From Pedobacter sp. UBA5917 (GTDB lineage Bacteria > Bacteroidota > Bacteroidia > Sphingobacteriales > Sphingobacteriaceae): 46,832 bases of DNA. The stretch lies in contig NZ_DJDT01000283.1 in assembly GCF_002432345.1 (NCBI RefSeq), forward strand, positions 1 to 46,832. Direction: 5' to 3'. Of the stretch, positions 32,547 to 40,956 are shown in pieces (position 1 is the first letter of the stretch; every line of letters starts with the position of its first letter). The notes beneath the pieces are model-generated. The model ran no database searches, had not been told where the DNA came from, and worked only from the letters and a program-made list of their open reading frames with translations. A program made the translations under genes and the position numbers.

Positions 32547-33803
32547 TTAAAACAAAATCATCTGATTACTATCTGTTTTTAAATATTTACTCTGGCTTTC
32601 GGCCAAAATAAAAGCTTTGATCTGTGTACCCTGATAATCTCTTAGCTGGTATGGACTATCCAAACAGGTAATAAAATGTTTCGCCCGGTTATAGGCCACG
32701 CCGATTTTTTTTAACTGATCGATTCTTAATTTTCCGAATTTACGAGCCTGTACAATTTTCTGTGCCGACATTACACCTATTCCCGGTATGCGGAGGATCA
32801 TTTTATAATCTGCAGTATTGATATCAACAGGAAAATGCTGCATGTTGCGGATGGCCCAGCTTAATTTGGGGTCGATATCCACATCGAGGTTAGGGTTGGC
32901 GTCATTTAAAATTTCCTGCACCTTAAAGCCATAAAAACGCATCAGCCAGTCGGTTTGGTATAATCGGTTTTCCCTTAACAGTGGAGGCTGTGTACCCAGA
33001 ACGGGCATCCGTGTATCGTTGCTGATGGGCACATAACCCGAATAATAAACCCTTTTTAAGGCGAAGTTTTTATAAAAGGCATTGGCCGTGTACATAATAT
33101 CCTTGTCGCTTTCGGGCGTGGCACCAATCACCATTTGTGTGCTTTGGCCCGCCGGAACAAATTTTGGGATATGTTTGATCAGCTTTTTATCTGCCGAAAA
33201 CTGGCTAATCTGCTGTTGTACAAATGCAAGCGGTTTAATTACATCTTCGTGGTTTTTTTCGGGTGCCAAAAGTTTTAAACCGGCTTCGGTTGGCATTTCG
33301 AGGTTAATACTCATCCTGTCGGCATATAGCCCTGCTTCCTTAATCAGTTCATCGCTGGCACCTGGAATGGTTTTAAGGTGGATATAACCATTATAATTTT
33401 GTTCTAAACGCAATTTTTTTACCACCTGGAGCAAACGTTCCATGGTAAAATCGGCATTTTTAAAAATACCTGAGCTTAAAAATAAACCTTCGATATAATT
33501 GCGGCGATAAAAATTCATGGTCAGCTCTACCACTTCATCAACGGTAAAGGCCGCACGTTTAATGTCATTGCTTTTCCGCGAAACGCAGAATAAACAATCG
33601 TATATACAATGGTTGGTTAACAGGATTTTTAACAGCGAAACGCAGCGCCCATCTTCGGTATAAGTATGGCATATACCCGACGAGTGACTGTCGCCAAGAC
33701 CTTTATTGGTGTTTTTTCTTGTGCCGCCGCTTGATGAACAAGAAACATCATATTTAGCGGCGTCAGCAAGAATGTTCAGCTTTTCACGGATTCTATCAGA
33801 CAT
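32547..33803 (-). CDS. Putative DNA modification/repair radical SAM protein (TIGR03916)
   Basis: A 418-residue radical S-adenosylmethionine enzyme. The cluster motif is CIYDCLFC (C66, C70, C73, spacing CX3CX2C). The N-terminal DAAKYDVSCSSSGGTRKN and the C-terminal helix-hairpin-helix segment (MILRIPGIGVMSAQKIVQAR, RIDQLKKIGVAYNRAKHF) indicate nucleic acid binding. Combined with the TIGR03915 partner just downstream, a role in DNA repair or base modification is inferred; the substrate is unknown. It is followed by the partner after 119 bases filled by a repeat. A -7 box lies just upstream. Confidence 0.92.
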   Translation of the reverse strand: MSDRIREKLNILADAAKYDVSCSSSGGTRKNTNKGLGDSHSSGICHTYTEDGRCVSLLKILLTNHCIYDCLFCVSRKSNDIKRAAFTVDEVVELTMNFYRRNYIEGLFLSSGIFKNADFTMERLLQVVKKLRLEQNYNGYIHLKTIPGASDELIKEAGLYADRMSINLEMPTEAGLKLLAPEKNHEDVIKPLAFVQQQISQFSADKKLIKHIPKFVPAGQSTQMVIGATPESDKDIMYTANAFYKNFALKRVYYSGYVPISNDTRMPVLGTQPPLLRENRLYQTDWLMRFYGFKVQEILNDANPNLDVDIDPKLSWAIRNMQHFPVDINTADYKMILRIPGIGVMSAQKIVQARKFGKLRIDQLKKIGVAYNRAKHFITCLDSPYQLRDYQGTQIKAFILAESQSKYLKTDSNQMILF

Positions 33804-33820
33804 AGGGATGTGTTTACTAA

Positions 33821-33828
33821 CAAAGATA
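33821..33828 (-). promoter_or_regulatory. -7 promoter box for the radical SAM gene
   Basis: On the minus strand TATCTTTG, exact TAnnTTTG, 17 bases before the ATG. Confidence 0.5.
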
Positions 33829-33895
33829 GCTTAAATAACTAAAAATATTAGTAAAAATCTCTGATTATCCTATTCGTTTAGGGAATAATTTTAAT

Positions 33896-34426
33896 TTAAT
33901 CAAAACTACTGCTGGGCTTCAATTTTATATTTAATGGTAACTGAAGTGGAATGTTATAACTTTCTTTATAAAACTGTAGTTCCGTAAAAAAACGCTCTGC
34001 ATCTTTTTCGTGTTTTTTTAGGGGACTGAAATAAGCCACGAAATTTGGGTTTTTAAACGCCACCTTATAAAAATATCCGCCATTATGGTTATCGAACATT
34101 TCGGTTACACCGATTACATTATCCCAATGGCAGAAAAAATTTGTTCTTCTGTATAAAAATGAAGTGCTTTTTAGCTTAAACCGGATACCTTTTTCATTGA
34201 TCTGGACTTTGCCTGATACAAAAATCTGCGTACGGGTAATCCACAAAAGCGTAGTGGCCATAAAAACGACCGATAAGCAGATTAGAATCAGAGTTGAGGG
34301 TTCTGAAAGTGAGGTTGGCAAATTAAAGAGGCAATATAACATCAGTGATATAAAAAACACCGGAATGCCAACCATGGCAATCAACAAAACACTGTTTTTG
34401 TGGTACTTTAGTTTGTATGGTTGCAT
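33896..34426 (-). CDS. Hypothetical membrane protein with PH-like domain
   Basis: 176 residues with two membrane helices at about 12-34 (SVLLIAMVGIPVFFISLMLY) and 42-65 (STLILICLSVVFMATTLLW). The remaining 105 residues are a soluble beta-rich domain (VQINEKGIRFKLKS, FCHWDNVIGVTEMF, FYKVAFKNPNFVAYF), which resembles bacterial PH-like folds following a double membrane anchor. I do not recognise a named family. The gene seems to be alone, between the radical SAM gene and the HD hydrolase. Confidence 0.65.
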   Translation of the reverse strand: MQPYKLKYHKNSVLLIAMVGIPVFFISLMLYCLFNLPTSLSEPSTLILICLSVVFMATTLLWITRTQIFVSGKVQINEKGIRFKLKSTSFLYRRTNFFCHWDNVIGVTEMFDNHNGGYFYKVAFKNPNFVAYFSPLKKHEKDAERFFTELQFYKESYNIPLQLPLNIKLKPSSSFD

Positions 34427-34515
34427 AAGGAATTAATTTTTTGTAAAGTTAAGTCCTTATAAAATGCGCCAAAATACTTACTAATGGGTAATTTTTTAAC
34501 AGACGGCCCGTAGGT

Positions 34516-35160
34516 TTATTGGCCTTCCCATTCTTTATAAAACTGATTGAGGTATTGCAACATAAAGTTATGCCTTTCTGTGGCGATTGTTTTACCGCCT
34601 TCGGTGTTCATCATATCCTTTAGCAGGAGCAGCTTTTCGTAAAAGTGGTTAATGGTAGGCGCGGTGGTGTTTTTATAACTTTCTTTGGTTAAATGCTCCT
34701 CTGGCGGGATAGCCGGATCGTAAAGCACCCGGTTTTTAAAACCACCGTAGGTAAAAGCCCTTGCAATACCAATAGCCCCGATGGCATCCAAACGGTCGGC
34801 ATCCTGTACAATCTGCATTTCCTTTGAAGTGAAGCCGGTGCCATCGAAACTGTTTTTGAACGACATGTTCTGGATAATCAGTTTAACATGTTCGATAACG
34901 GCAGCATCTACAGCGATTGACGCCAGAAATGACGCAGCCATGTTCGGTCCCAACTCCTCATCGCCATTGTTAAATTTAGGATCGGCAATATCATGTAATA
35001 AGGCCGCAAATGCCACTACAGATCCATCACCATTTTCTTGTTGATTAATGGTTTGAGCGGTTTTAAAAACACGTTCAATATGGAACCAGTCATGTCCCGC
35101 CTCAGCATGGGCTAAGGTTTCTTTAACAAAATCGATGGTTTTCTGAATGGCATCCTGCAT
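34516..35160 (-). CDS. HD-domain phosphohydrolase
   Basis: 214 residues. The HD metal site is clear: H in HAEAGHDWFHIERVFKTA, the HD pair in FAALLHDIADPKF, and the distal aspartate in QDADRLDAIGAIGIARAF. This matches the YedJ/YpgQ-like group of small HD hydrolases that act on nucleotides or related phosphoesters; the substrate is not known. A perfect -7 box lies just before it. Confidence 0.9.
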   Translation of the reverse strand: MQDAIQKTIDFVKETLAHAEAGHDWFHIERVFKTAQTINQQENGDGSVVAFAALLHDIADPKFNNGDEELGPNMAASFLASIAVDAAVIEHVKLIIQNMSFKNSFDGTGFTSKEMQIVQDADRLDAIGAIGIARAFTYGGFKNRVLYDPAIPPEEHLTKESYKNTTAPTINHFYEKLLLLKDMMNTEGGKTIATERHNFMLQYLNQFYKEWEGQ

Positions 35161-35176
35161 AATCCTAATTTTTTCC

Positions 35177-35184
35177 CAAAGGTA
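35177..35184 (-). promoter_or_regulatory. -7 promoter box for the HD hydrolase gene
   Basis: On the minus strand TACCTTTG, exact TAnnTTTG, 16 bases before the ATG. Confidence 0.45.
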
Positions 35185-35229
35185 TCGGAATTATCGGCAG
35201 GGATAAAAAAATGATATCAACAGTGCGGT

Positions 35230-35511
35230 TTAACTTGCAGCAGCTGCCCTGTTCTCATCATCGGTAATAATTTTGATCAGATCGCTATGGTTAAGCGTGA
35301 GCAAATGCGCAACCTCTACCTCCAAAATTGCTGCAATCTGGAATAAGCGGTCTATAGTTAGTTTACTATAGCCAAGCTCAATCTTGCTGTAGGCATTTTG
35401 TGATATTTTTAATTTTGCTGCCAGATAATCTTGAGTATAGTCTCTGTATTCTCTAATTTTTCTGATATTCCCGGCAACATTCTTCGTCTTTAAAGCCAAT
35501 ACATCTTCCAT
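35230..35511 (-). CDS. XRE-family helix-turn-helix regulator
   Basis: 93 residues consisting of one Cro/C1-type domain: IRKIREYRDYTQDYLAAKLK, then ISQNAYSKIELGYSKLTIDR and LFQIAAILEVEVAHLL. The tail is short, without a ligand or dimer domain. No toxin gene is next to it; the nearest upstream region is a 330-base gap. Its targets are unknown. Confidence 0.85.
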   Translation of the reverse strand: MEDVLALKTKNVAGNIRKIREYRDYTQDYLAAKLKISQNAYSKIELGYSKLTIDRLFQIAAILEVEVAHLLTLNHSDLIKIITDDENRAAAAS

Positions 35512-35841
35512 AAAAAAGGGATAATTTTAATGTTCTTCCGATATTTACGAAAATCCAAATGGGGCAGATTTCAAAAAAGGAAATTTTTAGCACTTTTAGG
35601 AATTATATGTGCTCCAAAAGATACTTATGGTTATAACAAAGTAACAGACCAAATGTTTAATGTGCTAAATCCGGGGTATTTAGTTGTCTGTTTATGAGCG
35701 TTTTGTGGGGTTTGTCCGCCGTAGCAATAAGATCTGTTATGGCGCTGATCTTAGCGGATGGAATAGGGCAGGATAATATATATATAGTGGGTATTATCCT
35801 AATAGGAAAATAAAAGCTGCTGGAAATTTGGATGCCAAGGA
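35512..35841. other. Gap without recognised gene
   Basis: AT-rich sequence with no credible reading frame and none of the palindromic repeats of the other gaps. It includes ATATATATA at about 35779-35787. The region next to 35511 should hold the promoter of the XRE gene. Confidence 0.5.
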
Positions 35842-36345
35842 TTAATATAACCCCCAGTCATCTTCAAATTCGTCTTTTTCGAAATATTTAACCCATTCGA
35901 TAAACAACAGGCGGAATTTCTCCATTTCATCCAGAACAATATCCTTGTACTCAGGGGTACAGATTTCGAACATATCTGCGGCCCTTACCTGTGTTTCGAG
36001 TTCGCGGCAGTTGGTACGGATGATGGAAGCATTCTCCATCCTTAAAATATACATATCGGCACCTTCGGCACCAACAATTTTCGGACAGAGCATCAGTGCA
36101 TTCTGCATAATCAGGTTGGCCGTCATTTCGGCCATTTCACCTTCAAGGGTTTCGCAGAATAGGGCGGCATATTTATATACTGCCCTTGCCTGGTTGTAAA
36201 GACTTTTTGCCCTGGTTGCCTTTAGCCTAACCTTTTCCGCGTCATCAATCGATAGGCCTTCTTCATCCTCGTCATCGCGGCCAAAACGGCTAAAATGCTC
36301 CCATTCGGGCATATGATCCATGTCATCAAATTCCATATTCTTCAA
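35842..36345 (-). CDS. Hypothetical acidic protein, Bacteroidota type
   Basis: 167 residues, strongly acidic at both ends (FGRDDEDEEGLSIDDAEKVR; YFEKDEFEDDWGLY) and helical between. No signal peptide, membrane segment or known motif is seen. Part of the middle (GEMAEMTANLIMQNALMLCP) suggests a helical bundle. Similar proteins are, in my memory, conserved in Sphingobacteriales without a name. It lies 56 bases downstream of the methyltransferase gene on the same strand, so the two may be co-transcribed. Confidence 0.7.
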   Translation of the reverse strand: MKNMEFDDMDHMPEWEHFSRFGRDDEDEEGLSIDDAEKVRLKATRAKSLYNQARAVYKYAALFCETLEGEMAEMTANLIMQNALMLCPKIVGAEGADMYILRMENASIIRTNCRELETQVRAADMFEICTPEYKDIVLDEMEKFRLLFIEWVKYFEKDEFEDDWGLY

Positions 36346-36401
36346 AATTTTCTACGTTATGGTACGTAAGAGAGCGTAATATATCAATTTTCAATGAAAA
36401 A

Positions 36402-37583
36402 TTATGCCTCAATTAATGGAGCCCTGCGCGAGCCATCATATAATTCGTATTCCAATAAACGACAATCTAACTTACCATTATAAAATTCAATTTTTTTAGA
36501 TGCTTTTAAACCTATTTTTTTTGCAAGGTCGGGATTTCCGGTAAAAATATAACCCGAATAGCCTTTGCACTTGGTTTTCATGTAATCGCCCATGCGTTTA
36601 TAGGTTAGCTCAAGTTTGCTGTGCACACCTAAACGTTCACCGTATTCGGGATTAAAAACCACCACGCCCTTGCCATCTTCCGGAACGGGTGTTAACTCAA
36701 AATCGCAAACCTCAAATTCGATCAAAGTATCCACGCCGGCAGTTTTCGCATTTCTGCGGGTAACTTCAACGGCATCCTCCGAAAGATCGGAAGCTATAAT
36801 CTTAAGGTCGACATTTTTAATTACCTGGTCTTTTAAAATCCGGCGTTCAGCAAAAAAGGCCTGTTCATCATAACCCAATATATGCATAAAACCATAATTC
36901 ATACGGTATAGGCCCGGCGCACGGTTGGTTGCAATTAAAGCGGCTTCGATAGCCAAAGTTCCCGAACCGCACATGGGATTAATAAATGGCGATTTTCTGT
37001 CCCAGTTGCTGGCCAGGATAACACTCGAGGCCAAAGCTTCGAGCATAGGTGCCTTTCCGGGGATTTTACGGTAACCATGTTTGGCAAGTGTTTCGCCCGA
37101 GGTATCTATAAATATATCTGCATCGGCATCTTTCCAATATAAGTGTACCACTGCTTTATTGGCGTCAGAACCCGAATTGGGGCGAATGCCCTTTTTCTCT
37201 TTCATGCGGTCTACGATTGCATCCTTAACTTTTAGGTTTGCAAAAAGAGGTGTGGTAATATTTGGGTTATCAACATTTGAGGTAACCGAGAAATAACCCG
37301 AAAAATCGATCAGTTCTTCCCATTCAATAGCTGATATTTCTTTGTATAAATCATCGGGTGTAACGGCCTTAAAACTTTTTAAAGCATAAAGGATCTGACT
37401 GGCACAACGCAAGTTTAAATTAAGCTTAATACACTCTGTAAGGGTAATGTTGAGCTCTACGCCGGTGGCGAAAGCCCTTTCGATGGTATAGCCCAAAGCC
37501 TTAACTTCGTCCTGAAGATAAGGGGAAAGGCGCTTGTTGCAGGTAATAATTACCCTGCTTTTATTGTGGAAAACTTGCATCAT
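36402..37583 (-). CDS. THUMP-domain class I rRNA methyltransferase (RlmL-like)
   Basis: 393 residues. The N-terminal 160 residues form an RNA-binding THUMP domain (FHNKSRVIITCNKRLSPYLQ; FSGYFSVTSNVDNPNITT). The methyltransferase half has PFINPMCGSGTLAIEAALIA for S-adenosylmethionine binding and VVFNPEYGERLG as the catalytic NPPY-type motif, here NPEY. By family it should methylate guanine N2 in 23S rRNA, as RlmL does. It diverges from the DUF3127 gene with a 67-base spacer. Confidence 0.9.
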   Translation of the reverse strand: MMQVFHNKSRVIITCNKRLSPYLQDEVKALGYTIERAFATGVELNITLTECIKLNLNLRCASQILYALKSFKAVTPDDLYKEISAIEWEELIDFSGYFSVTSNVDNPNITTPLFANLKVKDAIVDRMKEKKGIRPNSGSDANKAVVHLYWKDADADIFIDTSGETLAKHGYRKIPGKAPMLEALASSVILASNWDRKSPFINPMCGSGTLAIEAALIATNRAPGLYRMNYGFMHILGYDEQAFFAERRILKDQVIKNVDLKIIASDLSEDAVEVTRRNAKTAGVDTLIEFEVCDFELTPVPEDGKGVVVFNPEYGERLGVHSKLELTYKRMGDYMKTKCKGYSGYIFTGNPDLAKKIGLKASKKIEFYNGKLDCRLLEYELYDGSRRAPLIEA

Positions 37584-37650
37584 AATATATGCGAAGTTAT
37601 CAATAAAATTATAGAGATTTGATGTTTATAGTACAATAAGTAGTATTGAT

Positions 37651-38016
37651 ATGGAAATTAAAGGAAAAGTACACGAAGTAGGTGCCACACAACAAGTAAG
37701 TGAAACGTTTAAAAAACGTGATTTAATAATAGAATACGCAGAAAACCCAACATACCCGGAATATATCCGTTTTGAGGCTTTACAAGATAAAACTGCATTA
37801 TTAGATACATTTAAAGCAGGTGATGAGGTTGAAGTGTTCTTTAATTTACGTGGTCGCCCTTGGACAGATAAACAAGGTAAAACATCATATTTTAACAGTT
37901 TGGTAATTTGGCGTATCAATGCTGTTGCAGCAGGTACCCCAGCGGCAGCCCCAGCTTATGCAGCTCCGGTTGATGTAAGCAATGCACCAGGCGAAGACGA
38001 TGATTTGCCTTTTTAA
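37651..38016 (+). CDS. DUF3127 protein, OB-fold with SSB-like tail
   Basis: 121 residues. MEIKGKVHEVGATQQVSETF, KKRDLIIEYAENPTYPEY and FFNLRGRPWTDKQGKTSYFN are DUF3127 hallmarks and suggest an OB-fold. After an alanine/proline linker the end is EDDDLPF, almost identical to the acidic tip by which single-stranded DNA-binding protein SSB recruits partners. I infer a nucleic-acid-related role, though no function is established. A terminator follows 35 bases later. Confidence 0.9.
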   Translation: MEIKGKVHEVGATQQVSETFKKRDLIIEYAENPTYPEYIRFEALQDKTALLDTFKAGDEVEVFFNLRGRPWTDKQGKTSYFNSLVIWRINAVAAGTPAAAPAYAAPVDVSNAPGEDDDLPF

Positions 38017-38051
38017 ATAAAGAATCTTTTTTAAGCAAACAATTTTGAACC

Positions 38052-38082
38052 ATGCCGAGGCTTTAGTCTCGGCATTTTTTTT
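38052..38082 (+). terminator. Terminator after the DUF3127 gene
   Basis: Perfect arms ATGCCGAG (38052-38059)/CTCGGCAT (38068-38075) with eight Ts. Confidence 0.9.
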
Positions 38083-38094
38083 GCCTTTTGCCCA

Positions 38095-38144
38095 AGACTT
38101 CCGAAGTTTTGCGGAGGCACCAGCCCGGCTAACTTCGGAAGTCT
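38095..38144. repeat. Palindromic repeat, AGACTTCCGAAGTT family (perfect arms)
   Basis: AGACTTCCGAAGTT (38095-38108) and AACTTCGGAAGTCT (38131-38144) are exact inverted 14-base arms around a 22-base loop. Confidence 0.8.
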
Positions 38145-38180
38145 CGCCACCGCTGTTAAAATATGTTAAAAACAAACACT

Positions 38181-38188
38181 TAGCTTTG
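38181..38188 (+). promoter_or_regulatory. -7 promoter box of the kinase/regulator unit
   Basis: TAGCTTTG, exact TAnnTTTG, 73 bases before the kinase ATG; a TTA lies at about the -33 distance. Confidence 0.45.
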
Positions 38189-38230
38189 CTATTCAGTATT
38201 TTTGATACCTGTTTAAATTTAAAAGGTTTA

Positions 38231-38259
38231 TTCCGGTTTTAAATTAAACCATTCCGGTT
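38231..38259 (+). promoter_or_regulatory. Possible operator: two TTCCGGTT direct repeats
   Basis: TTCCGGTT at 38231-38238 and 38252-38259, 21 bases apart (two helical turns), with GGTTTTAAATTAAACC between them. It is directly in front of the kinase start, and AAATTAAACC recurs just before the regulator gene at 40184-40193. Binding by the response regulator is a guess. Confidence 0.3.
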
Positions 38260-38261
38260 CA

Positions 38262-40091
38262 ATGAAGAAAAAGAGTTTTTGGTTAATTACCGTTTTAATG
38301 ACGGTGGCTTTGCTGGGTGTTCTTGTAATGCAGCTGTATTACATCAGGGAATCGTATAAGCTAAAATCGCAGCTTTTTGATGAACAGGTAAACCAGACCT
38401 TAACTACGGTAGTAAATAAAATACAGCGCAGAAATGTTGCCGATCATTTAAACCGCAAGGATGCTGAAAATAAACTGAAACAGCTTCAGGATTCGAGGCA
38501 ACGTACATTGGATATTAAAGATTTAAGGCAGCAATATCTTCAGCAAAGTGAATTAAAAGAGGTTGAACGGGAAAATGAGATCGAAAATTACCTGAACCAG
38601 CAGGATAGTATTATCCGTAATACATACCGCGCGCCCGCAGTAATTTCTGAAAAGGAATTTAGTTCGTTAAGTTCAAAAAACGGCGATAAGCTCGATCTGC
38701 AGATGGATGCTTTTATCGATATGAAAAGCCTGATCATTAAAGGCTATAGCATGCGTACAAAGCCATTTGCTACACCGCCTAAAGCATTTGAGTTTAAAAG
38801 TTTACAGAGTTTGCCCGATACATTGAGGTATCTGGTTTTCGACCCGCGGGATGGTAGCCCGGGTTTTGCCAATGTTCCGAAGATTCCGAGCGATTTACAG
38901 AAAAAATTTAAACGTGAGGATGAGATTGCCAAAAAACAGCTGGAGATTAAGATTGCGGCATTGGGTAAAGATACCTTTTCGTACACTCGGTTAAGTGTGG
39001 TTGAGGATGTATCGAAGGAATTGCAGGAAACCAAAATCCCTATTGTTAAACGTATTAATTTCGATGCCCTCGGTAACCTGTTAAAAGACGAATTACTGGC
39101 GCATAATATTACCCTGGAGCCCGCTTACCGCATTTCGCTGGCTAAAAAGGATTCGACCATTTTTATGACGGCCTCCAATGTAAAAGGAGAGTTTCTGCCG
39201 GAGAATACCTATAAAACCCCTTTGTTCGGCAACGATATTTTTCGCGATCCGGGGATGCTTTTTGTAAGTTTCCCAAATAAAAATTCGGCTATTGTTGCCA
39301 ATCTGAGTGTTACCCTGGCATCATCGGTTGGGCTGTTGCTGGTACTCGTTTTTATCTTTTCTTACACACTTTATGCTATTTTAAAGCAGAAAAAACTGTC
39401 GGAAATGAAAACGGATTTCATCAATAACATGACGCATGAGTTTAAAACACCGGTAGCAACCATTATGATTGCCAGCGAGGCTTTAAAAGATCCCGAAGTA
39501 ACAGAAGATAAAGCACGTTTAAAGCGTTTGGCAGGGATTATTTATGACGAAAACGTACGCTTGGGAAGCCATATAGAACGTGTTTTAAGTATTGCCCGCT
39601 TAGAAAAGGGCGAACTTAAAATGGAAAATACCGAAGTGGATGTAAACGATCTGATTGTAATTGTGCTGGATAGTATGGAATTACAGCTGCAGAAAAAAAA
39701 TGCAATTATCCATGTGAATACTGATGCGGAAAATTCGGTGGTGTTTGGAGATGAGCTGCATTTATCAAACGTAATCTACAACCTGATCGATAATGCCAAT
39801 AAATACAGTACCAATACGCCCGAGATTACCATTACCACCCGCAATAACCATAAAAATTTAATTGTTGAGATTGCAGATAAAGGTATTGGCATGACGAAAG
39901 AGCAATCGAAGAGAATTTTTGACCAATTTTACAGGGTGCCTACAGGTAACCTGCACGATGTTAAGGGTTTTGGCCTGGGCTTAAATTATGTTCAGGATAT
40001 TATCAAAAAAGCAGGGGGAACGGTTAAGGTAAGTAGCGAAAAAGATAAGGGAACAACGTTCGAAATATCTTTACCTTTATATAACGGATAA
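38262..40091 (+). CDS. Sensor histidine kinase with large periplasmic domain
   Basis: 609 residues. Membrane helices lie at about 7-27 (LITVLMTVALLGVLVMQLYY) and 351-372 (SVGLLLVLVFIFSYTLYAIL), so some 320 residues, with a long helical charged part at 35-125, are in the periplasm. The kinase core follows: NNMTHEFKTPVATIM with phosphorylated H392, N box NLIDNANKYS, G1 DKGIGM, F QFYRV, G2 GFGLGLNYVQ. There is no HAMP domain. The regulator gene follows after about 170 bases. The layout resembles the RprX/RprY pair of Bacteroides, but I cannot assert orthology. Confidence 0.92.
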   Translation: MKKKSFWLITVLMTVALLGVLVMQLYYIRESYKLKSQLFDEQVNQTLTTVVNKIQRRNVADHLNRKDAENKLKQLQDSRQRTLDIKDLRQQYLQQSELKEVERENEIENYLNQQDSIIRNTYRAPAVISEKEFSSLSSKNGDKLDLQMDAFIDMKSLIIKGYSMRTKPFATPPKAFEFKSLQSLPDTLRYLVFDPRDGSPGFANVPKIPSDLQKKFKREDEIAKKQLEIKIAALGKDTFSYTRLSVVEDVSKELQETKIPIVKRINFDALGNLLKDELLAHNITLEPAYRISLAKKDSTIFMTASNVKGEFLPENTYKTPLFGNDIFRDPGMLFVSFPNKNSAIVANLSVTLASSVGLLLVLVFIFSYTLYAILKQKKLSEMKTDFINNMTHEFKTPVATIMIASEALKDPEVTEDKARLKRLAGIIYDENVRLGSHIERVLSIARLEKGELKMENTEVDVNDLIVIVLDSMELQLQKKNAIIHVNTDAENSVVFGDELHLSNVIYNLIDNANKYSTNTPEITITTRNNHKNLIVEIADKGIGMTKEQSKRIFDQFYRVPTGNLHDVKGFGLGLNYVQDIIKKAGGTVKVSSEKDKGTTFEISLPLYNG

Positions 40092-40259
40092 CCGTCGGCA
40101 CAAAAGGTGGCTTTATCGATACATTAAAATATTACAGGTTTAATTTGCCTAATATAGTAGCGTATTAATTTATTCTACAACCTAAATTAAACCGTTATGC
40201 ATATTCAGAATCAAACTTTCACTGTAGGGAATGCTACATATGTGAATAAAATTAAGAAA

Positions 40260-40955
40260 ATGAAAAAAATACTTCTGGTAGAGGACGATCCGAATTTAGG
40301 TTTATTATTACAGGACTATCTGCAGTTAAAAGGCAAGTTTGATGTGGTGTTGTGCACTGATGGCGAGGATGGCTTAAGAACATTTAACAAACAGAACTTC
40401 GATTTGTGTATTTTGGATGTGATGATGCCGAAAAAAGATGGTTTTACGCTCGGTAAAGACATTAGGAAGGTAAATACCCAGGTTCCGATCATTTTTGCAA
40501 CGGCCAAAACCATGCTTGAAGATAAATCTGCTGCTTATGATTTGGGCGGCGATGATTATATTACCAAACCTTTCCGTATCGAAGAACTTTTGTTGCGCAT
40601 TAATGCCATGTTTAAACGCGTTGCCAATAAAACAGGCAGTAATGATGAAACCGCGGAAACAGAGTTTTCTATAGGCCAGTATCATTTCGATTATACTACA
40701 CAGATTATTACCAATAATGATCAGCAGCAAAAACTTTCTACCAAAGAGGCAGAATTGCTGCGTTTATTATGTTTAAAAAAGAATACTGTTTTAACCCGCG
40801 AAGAAGCTTTATTAAGCATCTGGCATGATGATAATTACTTTAACGGCCGCAGTATGGACGTGTTTTTAAGCAAATTGCGCAAATACCTGAAAGCAGATCC
40901 GGCTGTAGAGATTATCAATGTTCATGGTAAGGGTTATAAGTTGTTGGTAGGGTAA
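40260..40955 (+). CDS. OmpR/PhoB-family response regulator
   Basis: About 231 residues with the start MKKILLVEDDPNLG. An ATG 63 bases upstream (40197) would add 21 residues with no conserved character, so I prefer 40260. The receiver has acidic pocket EDD, phosphorylated aspartate D53 in CILDVMMPKKDG and the KPFRIEELL lysine. The winged-helix output domain contains LSTKEAELLRLLC, LTREEALLSIWHDDNYFNGR and SMDVFLSKLRKYL. It belongs with the kinase just upstream. Confidence 0.93.
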   Translation: MKKILLVEDDPNLGLLLQDYLQLKGKFDVVLCTDGEDGLRTFNKQNFDLCILDVMMPKKDGFTLGKDIRKVNTQVPIIFATAKTMLEDKSAAYDLGGDDYITKPFRIEELLLRINAMFKRVANKTGSNDETAETEFSIGQYHFDYTTQIITNNDQQQKLSTKEAELLRLLCLKKNTVLTREEALLSIWHDDNYFNGRSMDVFLSKLRKYLKADPAVEIINVHGKGYKLLVG

Positions 40956-40956
40956 G

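Noticed and set aside
35512..35841. Possible antitoxin/toxin partner of the XRE regulator
   Set aside because: No toxin-like gene lies next to it on either side; the neighbouring gap has no credible frame.
38045..38242. Open frame of 65 codons after the DUF3127 gene
   Set aside because: It covers a terminator and an inverted repeat.
40197..40259. 21-residue extension of the response regulator
   Set aside because: Receiver domains start within a few residues of KKILLVEDD; the ATG at 40260 fits better.
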